Below are positions 40,660 through 52,791 of a stretch of DNA of 64,000 nt, one piece after another. The position numbers and the translations under genes are program-made. This stretch comes from Lodderomyces elongisporus. Lineage: Eukaryota > Ascomycota > Pichiomycetes > Serinales > Debaryomycetaceae. Below the pieces are notes generated by a model. That model saw only the letters and a list, made by a program, of their open reading frames with translations, made no database searches and was not told where the DNA came from. The stretch's first letter is position 1, and each line of letters begins with the position of its first letter. The DNA is taken from positions 62,001 to 126,000 of the forward strand of contig NC_083675.1 in NCBI RefSeq assembly GCF_030384665.1. Direction: 5' to 3'.

Positions 40660-42720
40660 CTAATCTATTTCAAGGTCGCTATGATTATCCAATCCATCAA
40701 GAGATGCCACATCTTCCTCGTCGTCGTCGTCGTCGTCGTCGTCTTCTGCTCCAGCACCATCACTCTCCTCTACTCCAACATCCTCTTCTTCATCCATTTC
40801 CATATCGCTATCCACATAATCGTCTTGCACTTCGTCAACTTCAATTTCCCCATTAAACTCAGCATCATCTAAATCCTCGATATACTCAACATCGCTATCG
40901 ATTACTTCTTCCTCTTCTTCCTCATTCTTCTCATCCAAACTTTGCTTCAAGCTAGTTCCATCATATAACAAGTTCAATCTCCCTCTCAATTCAAGCAACC
41001 TGGGTAATGTATCGGCCTTTTTTGATAAAACCGAGTGCAATGCATACAATTTGGTATTCAAATTTGGTAAGCTAGCGATAACTGAACCATGAATGACAAG
41101 GATCCACTTTAGCCAATAATTCAATTGACTGAATCGTGATACTTGACGTTGAATCTTTTCACTCAATCTATCAAGCAATACAACTGATAAGTAGGGGTTC
41201 AACCTCGAGATTGTGTTCTTGATAGTTTGGGTATCGGTGGTTTGCAACACGGTTTCAAGTAAAGTATGGTCATTGTTTGTTAATGATTGCGATAAGATGA
41301 CGGATAATGAAATCCCGTTTCTATTATCTTCCAATTTCCTCCTTCTTTGTGGACCAGCTTTTTGGTTCTTCATGGCTAATCTCTCTAATTTTTCAGCCAT
41401 GCTTTCCTCTTCTTGTTCTTCCTCATCTTCCCCTCCATCATTATCGCCAACACCATGTTCGCCTTCTAAATCTCCAATGTTTGTACCATCACCAACAATT
41501 GCATGGCTTTCATTATACAATTTGGAAGCTGCGGCATCATGGCCGTAGCTTCCGCTCGGTTGCAAGTGTTTCAAGTTAGCTTTACGCTTGATTATTGTCT
41601 TATTTGAGTCAAGTAAATAATTGTTCCCCGTCTCATCTATCCATTTAACCGTGTCAAAATACGATACAGTGGCATTCTCTAACCATGTATACAAAACTGA
41701 CTCGTCCCGTATGCTCACCGCATTAATAATTAAGTTTGCATCGTGTGGGTTTTTTATCTCCTCCTCTGAACGTGATAATTTAATGGTAGAGTTACTTGGT
41801 CTCGAGCTCACACCTCCAGCTTGTCTCCTCTTTTTCTTTGGAATATGTCCTTGCGACCCTGATGAAGAAGAAGAAGAAGAAGATAACGACGACGACGACG
41901 ACGAAGGTGTTTCCGCAAGAAAGTCGTTGAATACTTCGAGGTTTCCATTTTCATTAATCGCAGTAAGTATCGATGCTCTCTTTGCTTCATCGCTGTTTGC
42001 AGAATATCCAATAGCAAGACTGGTGACTGATGCCGAGGCAACAAATATCGCCTTTGTAGTGACTTTTTCTAAGGAATAAAGATTGATAAATCGATCACCT
42101 TTAGCACTAGTGAGGAACAGATTGGTTCCCTTGACCATAGTGATTGTTGAAATCGGTTGAATGTGTCCCGGGTATGTTTTCATCACCTCTTTGTTTTTCA
42201 AATTGTACACATATATGGAGTTTGCACCGAGCAATAAGCATGCTTCTTTGTCGTATATGCAACTCAGAATTTGATATACTGCATCAACGGACTCGATAAT
42301 TTCGCCTACTTTAAACAGTTGCAAGAGCAGGTACAGAACCATATCCCATTCATGTATGTTTCCATCAACATCACTGGACCAAGCGGTACGAGTCACAGAG
42401 CTATAATGGAAATCGAGTACGGTAACATTGGCTTTAGTTGAGAGTTCTTCCACAATGTCATTGGTCTGCGGTGAATAAATTAATATACTTCCACGAGATA
42501 AACACACAGCAAGGAGTTGCACTGTATTTTTGTCATCAGTATCAATCCAACTGATGTTTGTGACTTTGTTCAGTTTATCTAGGTTGAGTGACGCATTAAG
42601 TGACGATGACGAAGGGGAAACGGACTGGACTTGGATTTGGTGTGTGTCGAGTGACACAAGGATCGAAGCTAAGTATCTGTTACTTGAGTCAAACTTGGCA
42701 TGTATAATAGGACCTGACAT
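40660..42720 (-). CDS. UTP5: t-UTP / SSU processome protein Utp5 (WDR43)
   Basis: Nucleolar WD40 protein of the t-UTP (UtpA) subcomplex, needed for rDNA transcription and early 18S processing. The start is placed at the ATG at 42720, because the conserved beginning MSGPIIHAKFDSSNRYLASI lies there; the frame also opens further upstream through a Pro/Gln-rich stretch. The protein is 686 aa. The WD40 half includes KTYPGHIQPIST and SAKGDRFINLYSLE. A Ser run (about 270-285) and KKKRR follow. The C-terminal Utp12 domain (about 475-590) has SLTNNDHTLLETVLQTTD and LPRLLELRGRLNLLYD. A long acidic tail ends the protein. The pattern fits Utp5 better than Utp9. Confidence 0.88.
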   Translation of the reverse strand: MSGPIIHAKFDSSNRYLASILVSLDTHQIQVQSVSPSSSSLNASLNLDKLNKVTNISWIDTDDKNTVQLLAVCLSRGSILIYSPQTNDIVEELSTKANVTVLDFHYSSVTRTAWSSDVDGNIHEWDMVLYLLLQLFKVGEIIESVDAVYQILSCIYDKEACLLLGANSIYVYNLKNKEVMKTYPGHIQPISTITMVKGTNLFLTSAKGDRFINLYSLEKVTTKAIFVASASVTSLAIGYSANSDEAKRASILTAINENGNLEVFNDFLAETPSSSSSSLSSSSSSSSGSQGHIPKKKRRQAGGVSSRPSNSTIKLSRSEEEIKNPHDANLIINAVSIRDESVLYTWLENATVSYFDTVKWIDETGNNYLLDSNKTIIKRKANLKHLQPSGSYGHDAAASKLYNESHAIVGDGTNIGDLEGEHGVGDNDGGEDEEEQEEESMAEKLERLAMKNQKAGPQRRRKLEDNRNGISLSVILSQSLTNNDHTLLETVLQTTDTQTIKNTISRLNPYLSVVLLDRLSEKIQRQVSRFSQLNYWLKWILVIHGSVIASLPNLNTKLYALHSVLSKKADTLPRLLELRGRLNLLYDGTSLKQSLDEKNEEEEEEVIDSDVEYIEDLDDAEFNGEIEVDEVQDDYVDSDMEMDEEEDVGVEESDGAGAEDDDDDDDDEEDVASLDGLDNHSDLEID

Positions 42721-43088
42721 TGTTCTATTAGAAAAATGAGATGTTCGGTATTGTCTAAAGACGTGAAGTTGTAATTGTTGTGGCGATGGTTGTTGTTGTT
42801 GTGGTGGTGGTGGTAGTAATGCTTGTGTGATCAATGGTTGTCTTGAATGGTTCTAGATGCCCTTTTTTTTTCTGGTTGTTTAGTTGAGATGAGCGGAATC
42901 TTTCATATTGGGAGGTACGCATTTTTTGAGAAAGAAAAATTACGATGCGATTCTAATAGTTTGGTAGCGAACCAAAACTAGGCGCGAAATTCATATACAA
43001 AAGCTATATTCTTGCTAGCTTATTTAATGTAATAAGAGAGGTATTTTCTTAAAAAAAATGAACATTACAAGATTCTTAATTGTTAGCA
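42721..43088. other. UTP5 upstream region / AHC1-like 3' flank
   Basis: A 368-bp region. GGCGCGAAATTC (near 42980) is an E2F/MBF-like core. The first 114 bp continue the UTP5 frame in Pro/Gln-rich sequence but lack conservation to known Utp5. Confidence 0.55.
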
Positions 43089-44672
43089 CTATTTTCTCAA
43101 CTTTTTCTTCTTTTTATTTCCCTCTTCATTTGCTTCAGTGTCTAATTCTGTTTTCGTCTCTGACTCTTTAGACTTTTTAAACTCTTTAGACTCTTCTGCC
43201 TCTTCTGCTTGCTTTTCTTTCATTACCTCTATGCTGATATTGATGCCACCTCTAGATTGCCTTCGTTTCCGTTCGGGACTTCTAATACTTTCTTTGTCAT
43301 TTACTACCTTTGTTTCCTTACTCCTACCTTCAATATGCTTCTTTTCGCTTTCCTCTGCTAAAGAAGTTGCATTATTTTCCTGTGGCTTCTTGGAGTTATT
43401 TTCATTAACATCTTGGCTATTCCCTTCACCATCCTTTTCACCATCCTCTTCTCCATCCTCTTCATCAACTTCATCTTCAAATAAATGTGCATTTTGAACA
43501 GGTCGTTTCATCAGCTTAATCAATTCTTCAAACTTGGTCTTTTCCATCTTGCCCTGTCTCATCATTTTTTTCAATAGTTCTTCTTCGCCGAGTTTATGTT
43601 TTGCTGCCTCTCCGTTCTCTCCAATTCCAGTTGTGTCATTAGTAGCTTCAAAAGAGGTGGCCCTGGTCTCCTTTGCATTTGTATCAGACAAGTTTGTCGT
43701 ATCTGGCGAATCATATGAGGGGTACGAAAACCTTGCTCCCCACCCGTCATATTCCAACTCACCACCACCACCAGCAGTGCTTGCGCCACCATCTGTGTCA
43801 TTACTCCATTCCCCTCCCAAGCCCATATCGACTTCTTCGCCGCACTCCAACGCTGCTGCCTCTTGACTCATATACTCCTTCGAGTGAGCTATTCTACAAT
43901 GATTTAGAAAACCTTGTATACTCAAGAAATTACTTCTTTGACAATTGGGACACGTTATTTTCACTATTTTGCCGTCAGACCTTTGATAAAGACAGCCAGA
44001 CGACATGGAAGTTGATGAACGAGTTCTATAATGCGAGGTTGATGCTGAAGCGTGAGCTGGACCTGGAAATGACCCTGAGGCATTATTTGACAGAGAAGGA
44101 TGACTTGGATTCAAAGTTGATGATGCAAATGCAAATGCAGGATTAATTGGAAATGGGTGTGATGCGGGTGCTAGATGTGGATGTGGGTGTGCATGTGTAG
44201 GTTGATATAGCAGTTGAAAAGAACCATCACTTGACATTGATCGTGTGTGCAGCGCCACTGCTTCTCCTCCATTATTATAGCTCTTGACACCTTCTAGTGA
44301 TTGGTTTGCCATTCTATTAGGAATAGTGATGGATAAGCCACCAAGCGATGGATGATGTGGATGGTGTCGCAGGTTAACATCTCCCTCGCTCTTTACAGCA
44401 TTCTCAACTTTCTTCATTTGCTCTATAATCTTTGCACGTTCCTTTTCGATCATCTCCAATTCCTTATGTTTTAGGAGTACCTCCAAGTCGATTTCATTTT
44501 TGATGCGTGATGTAACTGCTGCTGATAATATATCTAAATCTGGATTTTCTTTAAAAGATGGTATTGTATTGTTCATTTCGCCCTCGGATGATGTTAAAGA
44601 TGACGATGTCTCGATTCTGTGCTTGTCCGAATCCAAATTTCGAGGACTAGGCAGTTTCGTCATTTCTGTCAT
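43089..44672 (-). CDS. C2H2 zinc-finger protein of the Ahc1 (ADA complex) type
   Basis: A 527-aa nuclear-type protein. A charged helical segment (LLKHKELEMIEKERAKIIEQ, about 64-85) is followed by Pro/His/Ser-rich disorder. A single zinc-finger-like motif at about 238-265 reads ITCPNCQRSNFLSIQGFLNHCR with a following AH, then EAAALECGEEV. The CPxC...GFLNHCRxxH...ALECG signature is what I associate with the zinc finger of Ahc1, a subunit specific to the ADA histone acetyltransferase complex. The C-terminal half is acidic, then ends in Lys/Glu and KKKKKLRK, a probable nuclear signal. Overall identity outside the finger cannot be judged, so no symbol is given. Confidence 0.75.
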   Translation of the reverse strand: MTEMTKLPSPRNLDSDKHRIETSSSLTSSEGEMNNTIPSFKENPDLDILSAAVTSRIKNEIDLEVLLKHKELEMIEKERAKIIEQMKKVENAVKSEGDVNLRHHPHHPSLGGLSITIPNRMANQSLEGVKSYNNGGEAVALHTRSMSSDGSFQLLYQPTHAHPHPHLAPASHPFPINPAFAFASSTLNPSHPSLSNNASGSFPGPAHASASTSHYRTRSSTSMSSGCLYQRSDGKIVKITCPNCQRSNFLSIQGFLNHCRIAHSKEYMSQEAAALECGEEVDMGLGGEWSNDTDGGASTAGGGGELEYDGWGARFSYPSYDSPDTTNLSDTNAKETRATSFEATNDTTGIGENGEAAKHKLGEEELLKKMMRQGKMEKTKFEELIKLMKRPVQNAHLFEDEVDEEDGEEDGEKDGEGNSQDVNENNSKKPQENNATSLAEESEKKHIEGRSKETKVVNDKESIRSPERKRRQSRGGINISIEVMKEKQAEEAEESKEFKKSKESETKTELDTEANEEGNKKKKKLRK

Positions 44673-45211
44673 GAGAAACCAGTTGCAGTTACTGGCAAAT
44701 TATCGGTATGAGTTTAGAAAAGTGGTTAAAGCGACGTTGAGTGTGAAACAAAGATCAAAATAGGAAAGCAGAGAAAAGAGCTGTGAATTTTGGGGAACTT
44801 TGGGAATTTTGAGATTTTTGGGACATATAAAACTCCGTGAGAATAAGCTTAAATAGTGAATATATATGAATACAAAAGAAACCATGCAAGTTTATTTGCA
44901 CAGGAAAAATATCTCTATCAAAAAGGATAAAAAAATAGAACAGAACAGAACAGAACAGAACAAATCAAAACAAAACAAAATATATAATAAAATCAATTTA
45001 AGGTAATTGTAATATACAACTGCATGAATGTAAAAATAAATCTAAGATTAACTTCCTTCTCGCCTTAGGCCTCCAGCCTCCAGCCTCATAAAGAAACAGC
45101 TCGGGCTCTTCTTCTTCTTCTTCTCCTCATCCTCCTCCTCACCTTTTGTTCCAGCTACTTCGTTTTTCCTTTTTTCTTTTATCTTCTCCTTTGTGGTAAC
45201 CAGCACAGCCT
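44673..45211. other. AHC1-like upstream region / FAA4 3' flank
   Basis: A 539-bp region with a short (AACAG) repeat at 44939-44962 and a pyrimidine-rich (CTT/CTC) stretch (45100-45190) just beyond the FAA4 stop. No gene was recognised. Confidence 0.55.
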
Positions 45212-47266
45212 TTAATTATCACCATATGCCTTCTTAATCTCCTTTTCATAAGCCTTCAAAATCTTCTTTCTTTGCAACTTTTGTGCACTAGAGATGAATC
45301 CATTAGCTGGAGTCCATTCGTCGTGAACAAGGACAATCGACTCCAACAATTCAATACCCTTCAAGCCCTGGCTCTTACCAGTCTCTATTAAGCCACCAAG
45401 TACCTTCTTCACCACATTCTTGTCGTCGTAAGCTGTCTGCTCGTCAAAGCCCAAGTTTTTCAAGAATCCATCAGTTGGAACAATAATGGCAATTGGCTTA
45501 ACCTTGGATTGGGCAGCATAAACACAAATGTTTTGCACCACAGGATTGGATCTATAAATAGACTCCAACTTCTCCAATGCAATGTATTCACCATTCAATG
45601 TCTTGACAAGGTTCTTCTTTCTGTCGATAATCTTCAATGCACCATTGGCTGACCATTCACCAATATCACCAGTCTTGAACCATCCGTCTTCGGTGAATGC
45701 CTCCTTTGTCTCTTGCTCATTCTTGTAGTATTCAGAAACAACTGGTCCGCCCTTGAGGTAGATTTCACCTTGGTTATTCTTGGCGAAATAGCCGGCATCT
45801 TCCACGTCAACCAATTTAGCAGTAACTGAACCAACCAAGGTACCCAAAGAGCCATACTCGATATGGCGAAACTCAACAATGGTACCATTAGCACATGTCT
45901 CGGTTAAACCGTAACCCAACAACATTGGGGCAATCAAGGTAGAGATAAACACTTGAGCATCATTGGAAATAGGTGACCCACCGTTAAGGACATAACGCAA
46001 TTTGCCACCGGTGGCAGCCTTCACCTTCTTGAACACAACATCAAACAATGATCCACCAGGGATGTTAAACTTGTTCAATGCGGATTTAGAATTGAATGCA
46101 GCCCAAAACAACTTTTGTTGGATATAACCAGCCTGCTTGAGCTTGGCCAAAACACCTTTACGCACCGATTCCCATACTGCGGCAACACCAACCATAATTG
46201 TTGGTTGAAACTCAATCAAGTCTGGCTTACAGTTTCTAACCGAGGCTTCTGTCAATGTCTTGACATTGGCGTAGCCCAATGGGACACCCCACCAAAAGAC
46301 AATACATTCAAATGCCAATTCGAAAATGTGGGCCAAGGGTAAAAAGGCAATAACCGAGTCGTTTGGACCAACCAAGTCTCTACCTGCATTGGTGGAGATA
46401 CCACCAACTGCGGCTATAAGGTTTTTGTTGGTGATGCAAACACCCTTTGGGTCACCGGTTGAACCAGAGGTGTACATGATACATGCCAAGTCTTGTGGTT
46501 TTGGCAAGTGCAATTCTTGATTGGCTTCCTTGCCCAATGCAATAATTTCGTCAAAGGATATAAACTTCAAGTCTGGTCTTACTTGCAAAAGTGACTCTTT
46601 AGCAGCCTTGGCATTTTGATAAATTTTACCATTCTGTCTGGAATCGGTTGGGTCAATTTGTTCAGAGTGGATAATGTACTTAACAGCAGTGGCTTTTTGC
46701 AATGGTTTCACCAAGGAGCCCAATAATCCGTTATCGGTAAAGATGGCATCTGCTTCGGTTTGCACCAAAGAGTGGGTCAACCCAGATTCTCCCAAAGTGT
46801 CGTATGCGGTAACAATGGGAATATTTTGAAAAGTGGATGCGAGGAAAGATTGCATCCAATAGTGTGAAGTTGCGGCATAAACCATCAATTTTGATTCTTG
46901 GTTTGGTTTCAATCCCAATTCCAATAAACCTCTCGAGTAGTTTTTAATTTGCTTGAGCAAGTCTGGGTAGTTGATGTATTTGTAGGGTCCCATTTCGTAG
47001 TATGTCCAGTCCTTGTCAATGGTTTTCTTTTCGCCGTCAATTGTTTTGGTAATTTTTTTTGTTTCAACGTGAATGTCTTTCAAGTCTCTCCAAGCCATAC
47101 CTGGCTTGTTACCATTCCTCTTGAAACATTCTTCGATAAACTCAGGCATGGTGGTTGCTGAAGAGTCTGCGGGACGTTCAACTGGTGCATCTCTTTGAGC
47201 TGCTTTTCTTCTAGGGGCGGTTTCGCCTGGTCTAGCTTCACCAACTGCAACTGTTAATGGAGCCAT
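45212..47266 (-). CDS. FAA4: Long-chain fatty acyl-CoA synthetase (Faa1/Faa4 type)
   Basis: Activates imported or endogenous long-chain fatty acids to acyl-CoA using ATP. The 684-aa protein begins LTVAVGEARPGETAPRRKAA, the start typical of yeast Faa1/Faa4. ANL-superfamily motifs are clear: the P-loop YTSGSTGDPKGV (about 265), the A5 motif LLGYGLTETCANG, the D-containing WFKTGDIGEW and the FACS signature DRKKNLVKTLNGEYIALEKLE (about 550-570). Leu usage is dominated by TTG, a sign of high expression. A single gene may cover both Faa1 and Faa4 roles here; the symbol follows the usual Candida naming. Its upstream region is the 4-kb gene-free block. Confidence 0.92.
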   Translation of the reverse strand: MAPLTVAVGEARPGETAPRRKAAQRDAPVERPADSSATTMPEFIEECFKRNGNKPGMAWRDLKDIHVETKKITKTIDGEKKTIDKDWTYYEMGPYKYINYPDLLKQIKNYSRGLLELGLKPNQESKLMVYAATSHYWMQSFLASTFQNIPIVTAYDTLGESGLTHSLVQTEADAIFTDNGLLGSLVKPLQKATAVKYIIHSEQIDPTDSRQNGKIYQNAKAAKESLLQVRPDLKFISFDEIIALGKEANQELHLPKPQDLACIMYTSGSTGDPKGVCITNKNLIAAVGGISTNAGRDLVGPNDSVIAFLPLAHIFELAFECIVFWWGVPLGYANVKTLTEASVRNCKPDLIEFQPTIMVGVAAVWESVRKGVLAKLKQAGYIQQKLFWAAFNSKSALNKFNIPGGSLFDVVFKKVKAATGGKLRYVLNGGSPISNDAQVFISTLIAPMLLGYGLTETCANGTIVEFRHIEYGSLGTLVGSVTAKLVDVEDAGYFAKNNQGEIYLKGGPVVSEYYKNEQETKEAFTEDGWFKTGDIGEWSANGALKIIDRKKNLVKTLNGEYIALEKLESIYRSNPVVQNICVYAAQSKVKPIAIIVPTDGFLKNLGFDEQTAYDDKNVVKKVLGGLIETGKSQGLKGIELLESIVLVHDEWTPANGFISSAQKLQRKKILKAYEKEIKKAYGDN

Positions 47267-50200
47267 AGTGAATTAAAAATGAGTGGGAGGGAGAAAGATA
47301 AATGTAAATCTAAGATGTGAGTAAAGATTATAAGGGGTTGATTTATTTGTTGGTTGGTTTGTTGGTTGGTTTGTTGGTGTTTCTTATTATTTTTTTTTGA
47401 GGTTTTTTTTGTGTGTTACTCTTTATTTCGCTTACTCAATTGTGTAGTATAGAGCAAGTGATAATGATGTATTTATATATGAATATAAAGACTTGTTTAA
47501 ATTCAATTGTGTTGTGTACACGATTTAGGTAAGAAAAAGAAGAAGGGTTAACGAAGAAGATGGCAACTATAATGGATGTCAAAAAAAAAAATTCCCATGA
47601 GAATTTATATTCCTTTTAATTTTTTTTATTTTTTTATTTTTTATTTTTTTTATTTTTTATTTTTTATTTTTTATTTTATTATTTTATTTTATTTTATTTT
47701 TCTGGTTTGTTGTTGTTGTAGCAATATTTCTTTTGTCAGAGAAATAGAAATAAAATAAAAAAGAGAAAACACAATTTCACATCAACGTAAATAATCTCAT
47801 TCTACTGTTGTTGTTGTTGTTCTTACAGTATTTATACCACTCCAATTCCAGAGTGTATCTTGAAAGATATTATATGCTACTAAACTCAGCAGTTTATATA
47901 TATATATGTATATATATATCTAAGAGTTATACTTGACTATATCTCTCCTCAGACTCACTCACTCACTTACATATACTGCTACTACTAATACCGTATCGTA
48001 TCTGCAATTGTGCTGTTACTGCTACTGCTACTGCTATTACCACTACCACTGTTGACCACTTCTTTCTGCCGTCTCCTTTATACTACAATTTGCTTGATTT
48101 AATAATTTTATTTTTCTTATATTTAGCAAAATTACTAGTCACACACACTCTTTTTCTTATTCCATTCTATCTAAATTCAAATGTATTGCAATTTTTTGTT
48201 TCGTAATCCTCTTTTTTTTTTATTTTATTTTTCCGGATTTAAGGGGAAATGCTAATGAATGTAGCTCTCCTCTACTCCAAAAATAAATTATATATGGATT
48301 GCACAAGAAGGGAGACATTGTCAACAGATACTATACCTGGTGACTTGTTCATATCAATGATGAAGAAAAAAAAACAAAACCATAGTAATAGAGAATAGGA
48401 TTCTATATATTTCAGCAAACATAGATAACGAGTGTTGAACAGAGGAAAAAAAATAGGCATGGGGGTGGGCAGAGGAGAGATATTTTAGAGTAAAAGCCGC
48501 AAAAACAAACGTCATCACATCACAATGTAGAGAGTCCCTTCTCCAAATCCGCACCCCCCTCCCACCTCCACCTCACCCACTCTTTCTTTCTTTCTCCGTC
48601 AGTTCTTCTCTTTTATTCTTCCCGTAAAAAGAACAGTTGGTAGCAAAACCTAATTTATGTTAATTTTATTTTATTTTTTTTTATTTTCCTTATTGTTTTA
48701 TACTTTTTATACTTTCTATTGTTAACTAAATAAAATAAATAAAAAATAAAATAAAAAAATATAAATTAAATAAAAAGTTTTTTGTTGAGAATTGGAGATG
48801 CGAGGGGGAGGGGAAGGACGAGGGGTTGGGTGGGTTGATGGAAGGGGAGTTAAGTACTGATGAAGTATTAGCGAGACAACGATATAGAAGAACTTTGGGT
48901 TTATACATAAAGCATGTCTCATTCTTTCTTTCTCCCTCTCTCATTCTCTCCCTTTATTTCATCATTCTGTTAAATTGTGCTTGTATGAGGTGATTCTTTT
49001 TACATTGTACATTGTTGTTAATATAACCCATGGTATAATCATTGCAATTAAGTGATGACTTTTATGTCCCAATGGGTAAAGGTGGTGACTATATAATGTA
49101 TACAATACTTTTACTTGTCTTGTTGATATATGAAATGTTTGGATGGGTGGATGTATAGAAGATACGGAGAAATACTTCCTTCCAAGTGAGAGGCAAAGAC
49201 ATGATTCCTTGTTGTTGGTTTTTTTTTAAGCTTGAGTCACTTTAACTCTTTAATTCTTTTCTTGTTTGTATTTGTGTTTGTATATATATATATATATATA
49301 TATTAGTTTAAATGTAAATTTCCCAATTGGGTGATATCCAATTAATTCTGAGAATATACACAAACTCTATTTGTCTCCCTTAAAAAAAATTGTTTTTTTA
49401 TTCTTTATTCTTTTTTTTATTCTCTTTCTCTTTTAATGTAAAATCTCCCACAATTTTGGTTGCAAAAACGTTTGAAAATGAGAAAAATACAAATTATGCG
49501 AAAATGAGATCCATGTATTAAGAATTTTGGAAATAAGTAAATAAATAAAAAAAGGGTAGGAGAAAAGTATGATTAATAGGAAACAGTATATATATATATA
49601 TATCTCCGGTCATCCTCGGAATAAGATCTGTATATATATATATATATATAAATTGTCAATTCTTTATATAATTCTTCCAATAAACACATACAAACGATAT
49701 AACCCACGGATCAACAATTAGGGAATCAAGAAACATTTTGGTCACCTCGGGAAGAAATATCCAGTATGTTCATCTTCCTTTTTTCAATATAGTGGCTTTT
49801 TTTTTTCTTTTTTCTTTTTTGCTTATCTTGCTCAGTTTTCAATTTTCTCCTGTTTCATTGCTTTGGTTCTCAATCGTCACCAAGAAAAGTTCCACCACCA
49901 CTTCCTCTCTCTCTCTTTTTTTCTACTCCTCTACTTTGGTTCCAAGAAAAATAACAACAACAAAGCTGTAAATTATAGGCATCATTCTCTTTGACTTATC
50001 TAGAGTCACGCTTTTTTTTATACTCATACTCTCTTTCTCTCTCTATGGTTTCACTTGTAGCACTCGTTGTTGTAGTTATTTATTTAATATTTTATTTTTA
50101 TTTTTTTTTTTCTTTAGTAATTTGAATCTTTTACTCATGAACTAGACTACTACTCCCCACATTGCATCAACACACTTCGACGTACAGAAGAGGGGGCCAA

Positions 50201-51234
50201 ACTCTAAATAAGCGACAGAATTAGGCTCTTCATTTGTATTATTTTTATTTTTATTTTTGCACCTTCACCTTTTATGTCTAACTCCACCCTATTTGTAGTG
50301 AGTATCTGTATCTGTATTTTATATTATTGTCTCCCCAGTTAATCTCACCCATCAGTCATTGCAAATACAAGTACAAGTAATCCATATTTTTATTTATACA
50401 CATACACACTCTATCACATACTACAATATTCACTTATTATACATCCCTCACACACACACACACACATACACACACTAGTCAAGTTGTATAGTAAAAAAAA
50501 ATAAAAGATAAATGATCATTCATATCAAATGTTTTGTGACTAGGGTATAGATCACGTGGAGATAACCATTCCTGATAAGCAATTTACTCACAAGCCCCGT
50601 AACTGTCACACGCTAATATCTGTAACCAACACACTCCCTCCCCCTCAAAAAGAGAAAAAACTGTTGGGAACACACTTACCTGCAGTGTACTACTGTTGTA
50701 TGTATAAATAGTTTTATGATGTATAGCGCGTTCTATTAAGTTTATGGTTTGGAGAACTCACACACTCACACACTCAAACACTCAAACACAACCTTTTTTT
50801 TGGCTTTTTTTTTTTTTTTTATATTCGATTATCCCCGCTCCCCATATTTCTCTCTCTCTCTCTCTTTCGCTCACCCCCCATAATACTCTAAACACCACTT
50901 GACAACAAAGATTTTTGTTGGGTAAATCAAAAGAAATTAAAATAAATAAATATATATATATATATATTAAAAAAAAAGAACAATACTTAAAATAACGCAC
51001 ATGCATCCACATCCATCTCTATACACTTTCCACTGACTCTGACTCTGAGTCTCTTTTCTTCTTTTTTTTTTCTTCTTCTTCTCTAGTACTCAATACACGT
51101 GGTTATTTACACGTGATCTACTCATTTGCAACCAAAACTGACTTTACTCTGATTCAACTCTGTTTATATACTATTTATTTACCTTCTTTATATAAAGTTA
51201 TTAGTTTCTATTTTTTTTTTTCCCTCATAAAAAA
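47267..51234. other. Gene-poor region upstream of FAA4 (about 4 kb)
   Basis: Nearly 4 kb with no convincing coding sequence. It consists of T-rich, ATTTT/TTTAT and TA low-complexity tracts (47610-47700, 48660-48780, 49279-49303, 49583-49603, 49630-49650). It also has a CA-rich run (50452-50475) and CACGTG sites at 50553-50558, 51096-51101 and 51110-51115. The open frames present are short and composition-driven. Long FAA4 regulatory or untranslated sequence, or unannotated ncRNA, could lie here but cannot be seen. Confidence 0.6.
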
Positions 51235-52791
51235 TTAAACCAACCTTTCTTCAAACCTCAACTCATTGTTGATGGGCAATCCAACCAACAACCTCAACAA
51301 ATTCTCCAATGCTTGTCTCTGCTTATTCAACCCATTGATAGGCTTGAATCCAGGTCTGCTCAATGGTGCCTTCAACCAATAACTCAACAACGTCAATACT
51401 GCATAGAAATCATTATACTCGGACTCACCCTCCTTTTTATAAGTAACTCTTTGCAAAAACTCGGAAACAACAACCAAATCAATAATCAATGGAGTAGCCA
51501 ACAACGAATCTTCACACACATTGTGGATACTGATCTTATTATGTCCACCAAGCATCAACTCTGAATAATACTCATCCATAGCAACCTTGGAATCACCAAC
51601 GGCTGGCAAGTACTTGATAACAATACAGTGGTCAACCTTGTCCCCCGACTCCTTATTATACAAAATCTGATTACTCTCAATCATATCATCAACAACAGAC
51701 TGCTTGGAAATCTCTTTTGACCTAAACTGCTTGGGTGCTGAAAGATTATACCCATCATTATTACCCAAATGATTATACGAAGCAATAGAAATGGGCTTAA
51801 TACCAGCATCAACCAAAAACTGCGCCAAAACAGACTTAATCTTGGTTTGACCAGACTTGAAATCATCACCACCAATAAAGGACTTGTGCTTCTCAGCAAG
51901 CTCAATAACACCAGGAACAAAAGTATTTTGTGGTGAACCATTGATATAAGGAACATTCTCCAAAATAGAAGCAACAGCAAAGATTGTTGATGGCGCAATC
52001 TCTTCATGACTAGACTTGATAGAAGCAATCAAATTGTCACTAGTATCATTCACTTGCGGCAAAACATCAGCATACCTCTCAGTATTGGCAGTCCACAACA
52101 CAATAACCTTGTCCAACTTGTTTTTTTCCTTAAAATCTCTAATATCCTTTCTAATCTTTTCAACATCCTTCCACTTGTCACCAGTAAAAACATTTCCCTT
52201 GGAATCTTTGTTGAATACATTATCAGCTCTGTCACCTTGATTAGCAGCAATAAAATCTGGATAATAAATCGACTCCATTGGCTTTTGATTCTCTAAATAT
52301 GGATACAATTGCTTTTGCAAAGTAACATCCAACACTTTGGCCCTCTTCATTGCCTTGTCCAATGACAACCCACTAATATCCCATCCATCCACAACCAAAT
52401 CATTAGGACTAACAAATGGAACAATGGAATTGAATGGAGCATAAACATCATTACCTTCAGCATCAACACCAATCTTGACAGTAGAGGATTGGGTAACTGA
52501 ACCATAATAGTTTGGCTTAACAACACCTTCCTTATTCTCAAATGAAATATTGTGCTTATTAGCCAAGATGGATCCAACCAATGTAGTACCATTGTTACCA
52601 CCCAATCCAACTAACAAAAGACCAACTTTGGGAACAGTAAGATCCAACTTGAAATCATAGTCAATTGCTGTAGGTGTAACCTTGAGATTACCTTGAGCAT
52701 CCTTTTCAACTAAAGAGTTTTCATAAGTGAATTTGGTGTGCAAGTGGCCGTCTTTCTTTGTAGCCTTGGAAGATTTGAAATCAATTGACAT
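51235..52791 (-). CDS. INO1: myo-Inositol-3-phosphate synthase Ino1
   Basis: First enzyme of inositol synthesis, converting glucose 6-phosphate to inositol 3-phosphate with tightly bound NAD. The 518-aa length is canonical. The dinucleotide motif [11 protein letters not shown] is at 61-71. [11 protein letters not shown] and then [26 protein letters not shown] and [18 protein letters not shown] are the family's conserved active-site segments. The C-terminus ([17 protein letters not shown]) is intact. Leu is almost always TTG and the codon bias is strong, so the gene is highly expressed. The region upstream is unusually long and gene-poor. Confidence 0.97.
   Translation of the reverse strand: MSIDFKSSKATKKDGHLHTKFTYENSLVEKDAQGNLKVTPTAIDYDFKLDLTVPKVGLLLVGLGGNNGTTLVGSILANKHNISFENKEGVVKPNYYGSVTQSSTVKIGVDAEGNDVYAPFNSIVPFVSPNDLVVDGWDISGLSLDKAMKRAKVLDVTLQKQLYPYLENQKPMESIYYPDFIAANQGDRADNVFNKDSKGNVFTGDKWKDVEKIRKDIRDFKEKNKLDKVIVLWTANTERYADVLPQVNDTSDNLIASIKSSHEEIAPSTIFAVASILENVPYINGSPQNTFVPGVIELAEKHKSFIGGDDFKSGQTKIKSVLAQFLVDAGIKPISIASYNHLGNNDGYNLSAPKQFRSKEISKQSVVDDMIESNQILYNKESGDKVDHCIVIKYLPAVGDSKVAMDEYYSELMLGGHNKISIHNVCEDSLLATPLIIDLVVVSEFLQRVTYKKEGESEYNDFYAVLTLLSYWLKAPLSRPGFKPINGLNKQRQALENLLRLLVGLPINNELRFEERLV

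Noticed and set aside
41621..42079. 152-codon plus-strand frame
   Set aside because: Shadow of UTP5; no conserved domain, and its poly-Asp part mirrors the UTP5 Ser run.
47267..51234. Possible transposon or LTR in the 4-kb gap
   Set aside because: No terminal repeats, target-site duplication, or reverse transcriptase or integrase fragments were seen on either strand.
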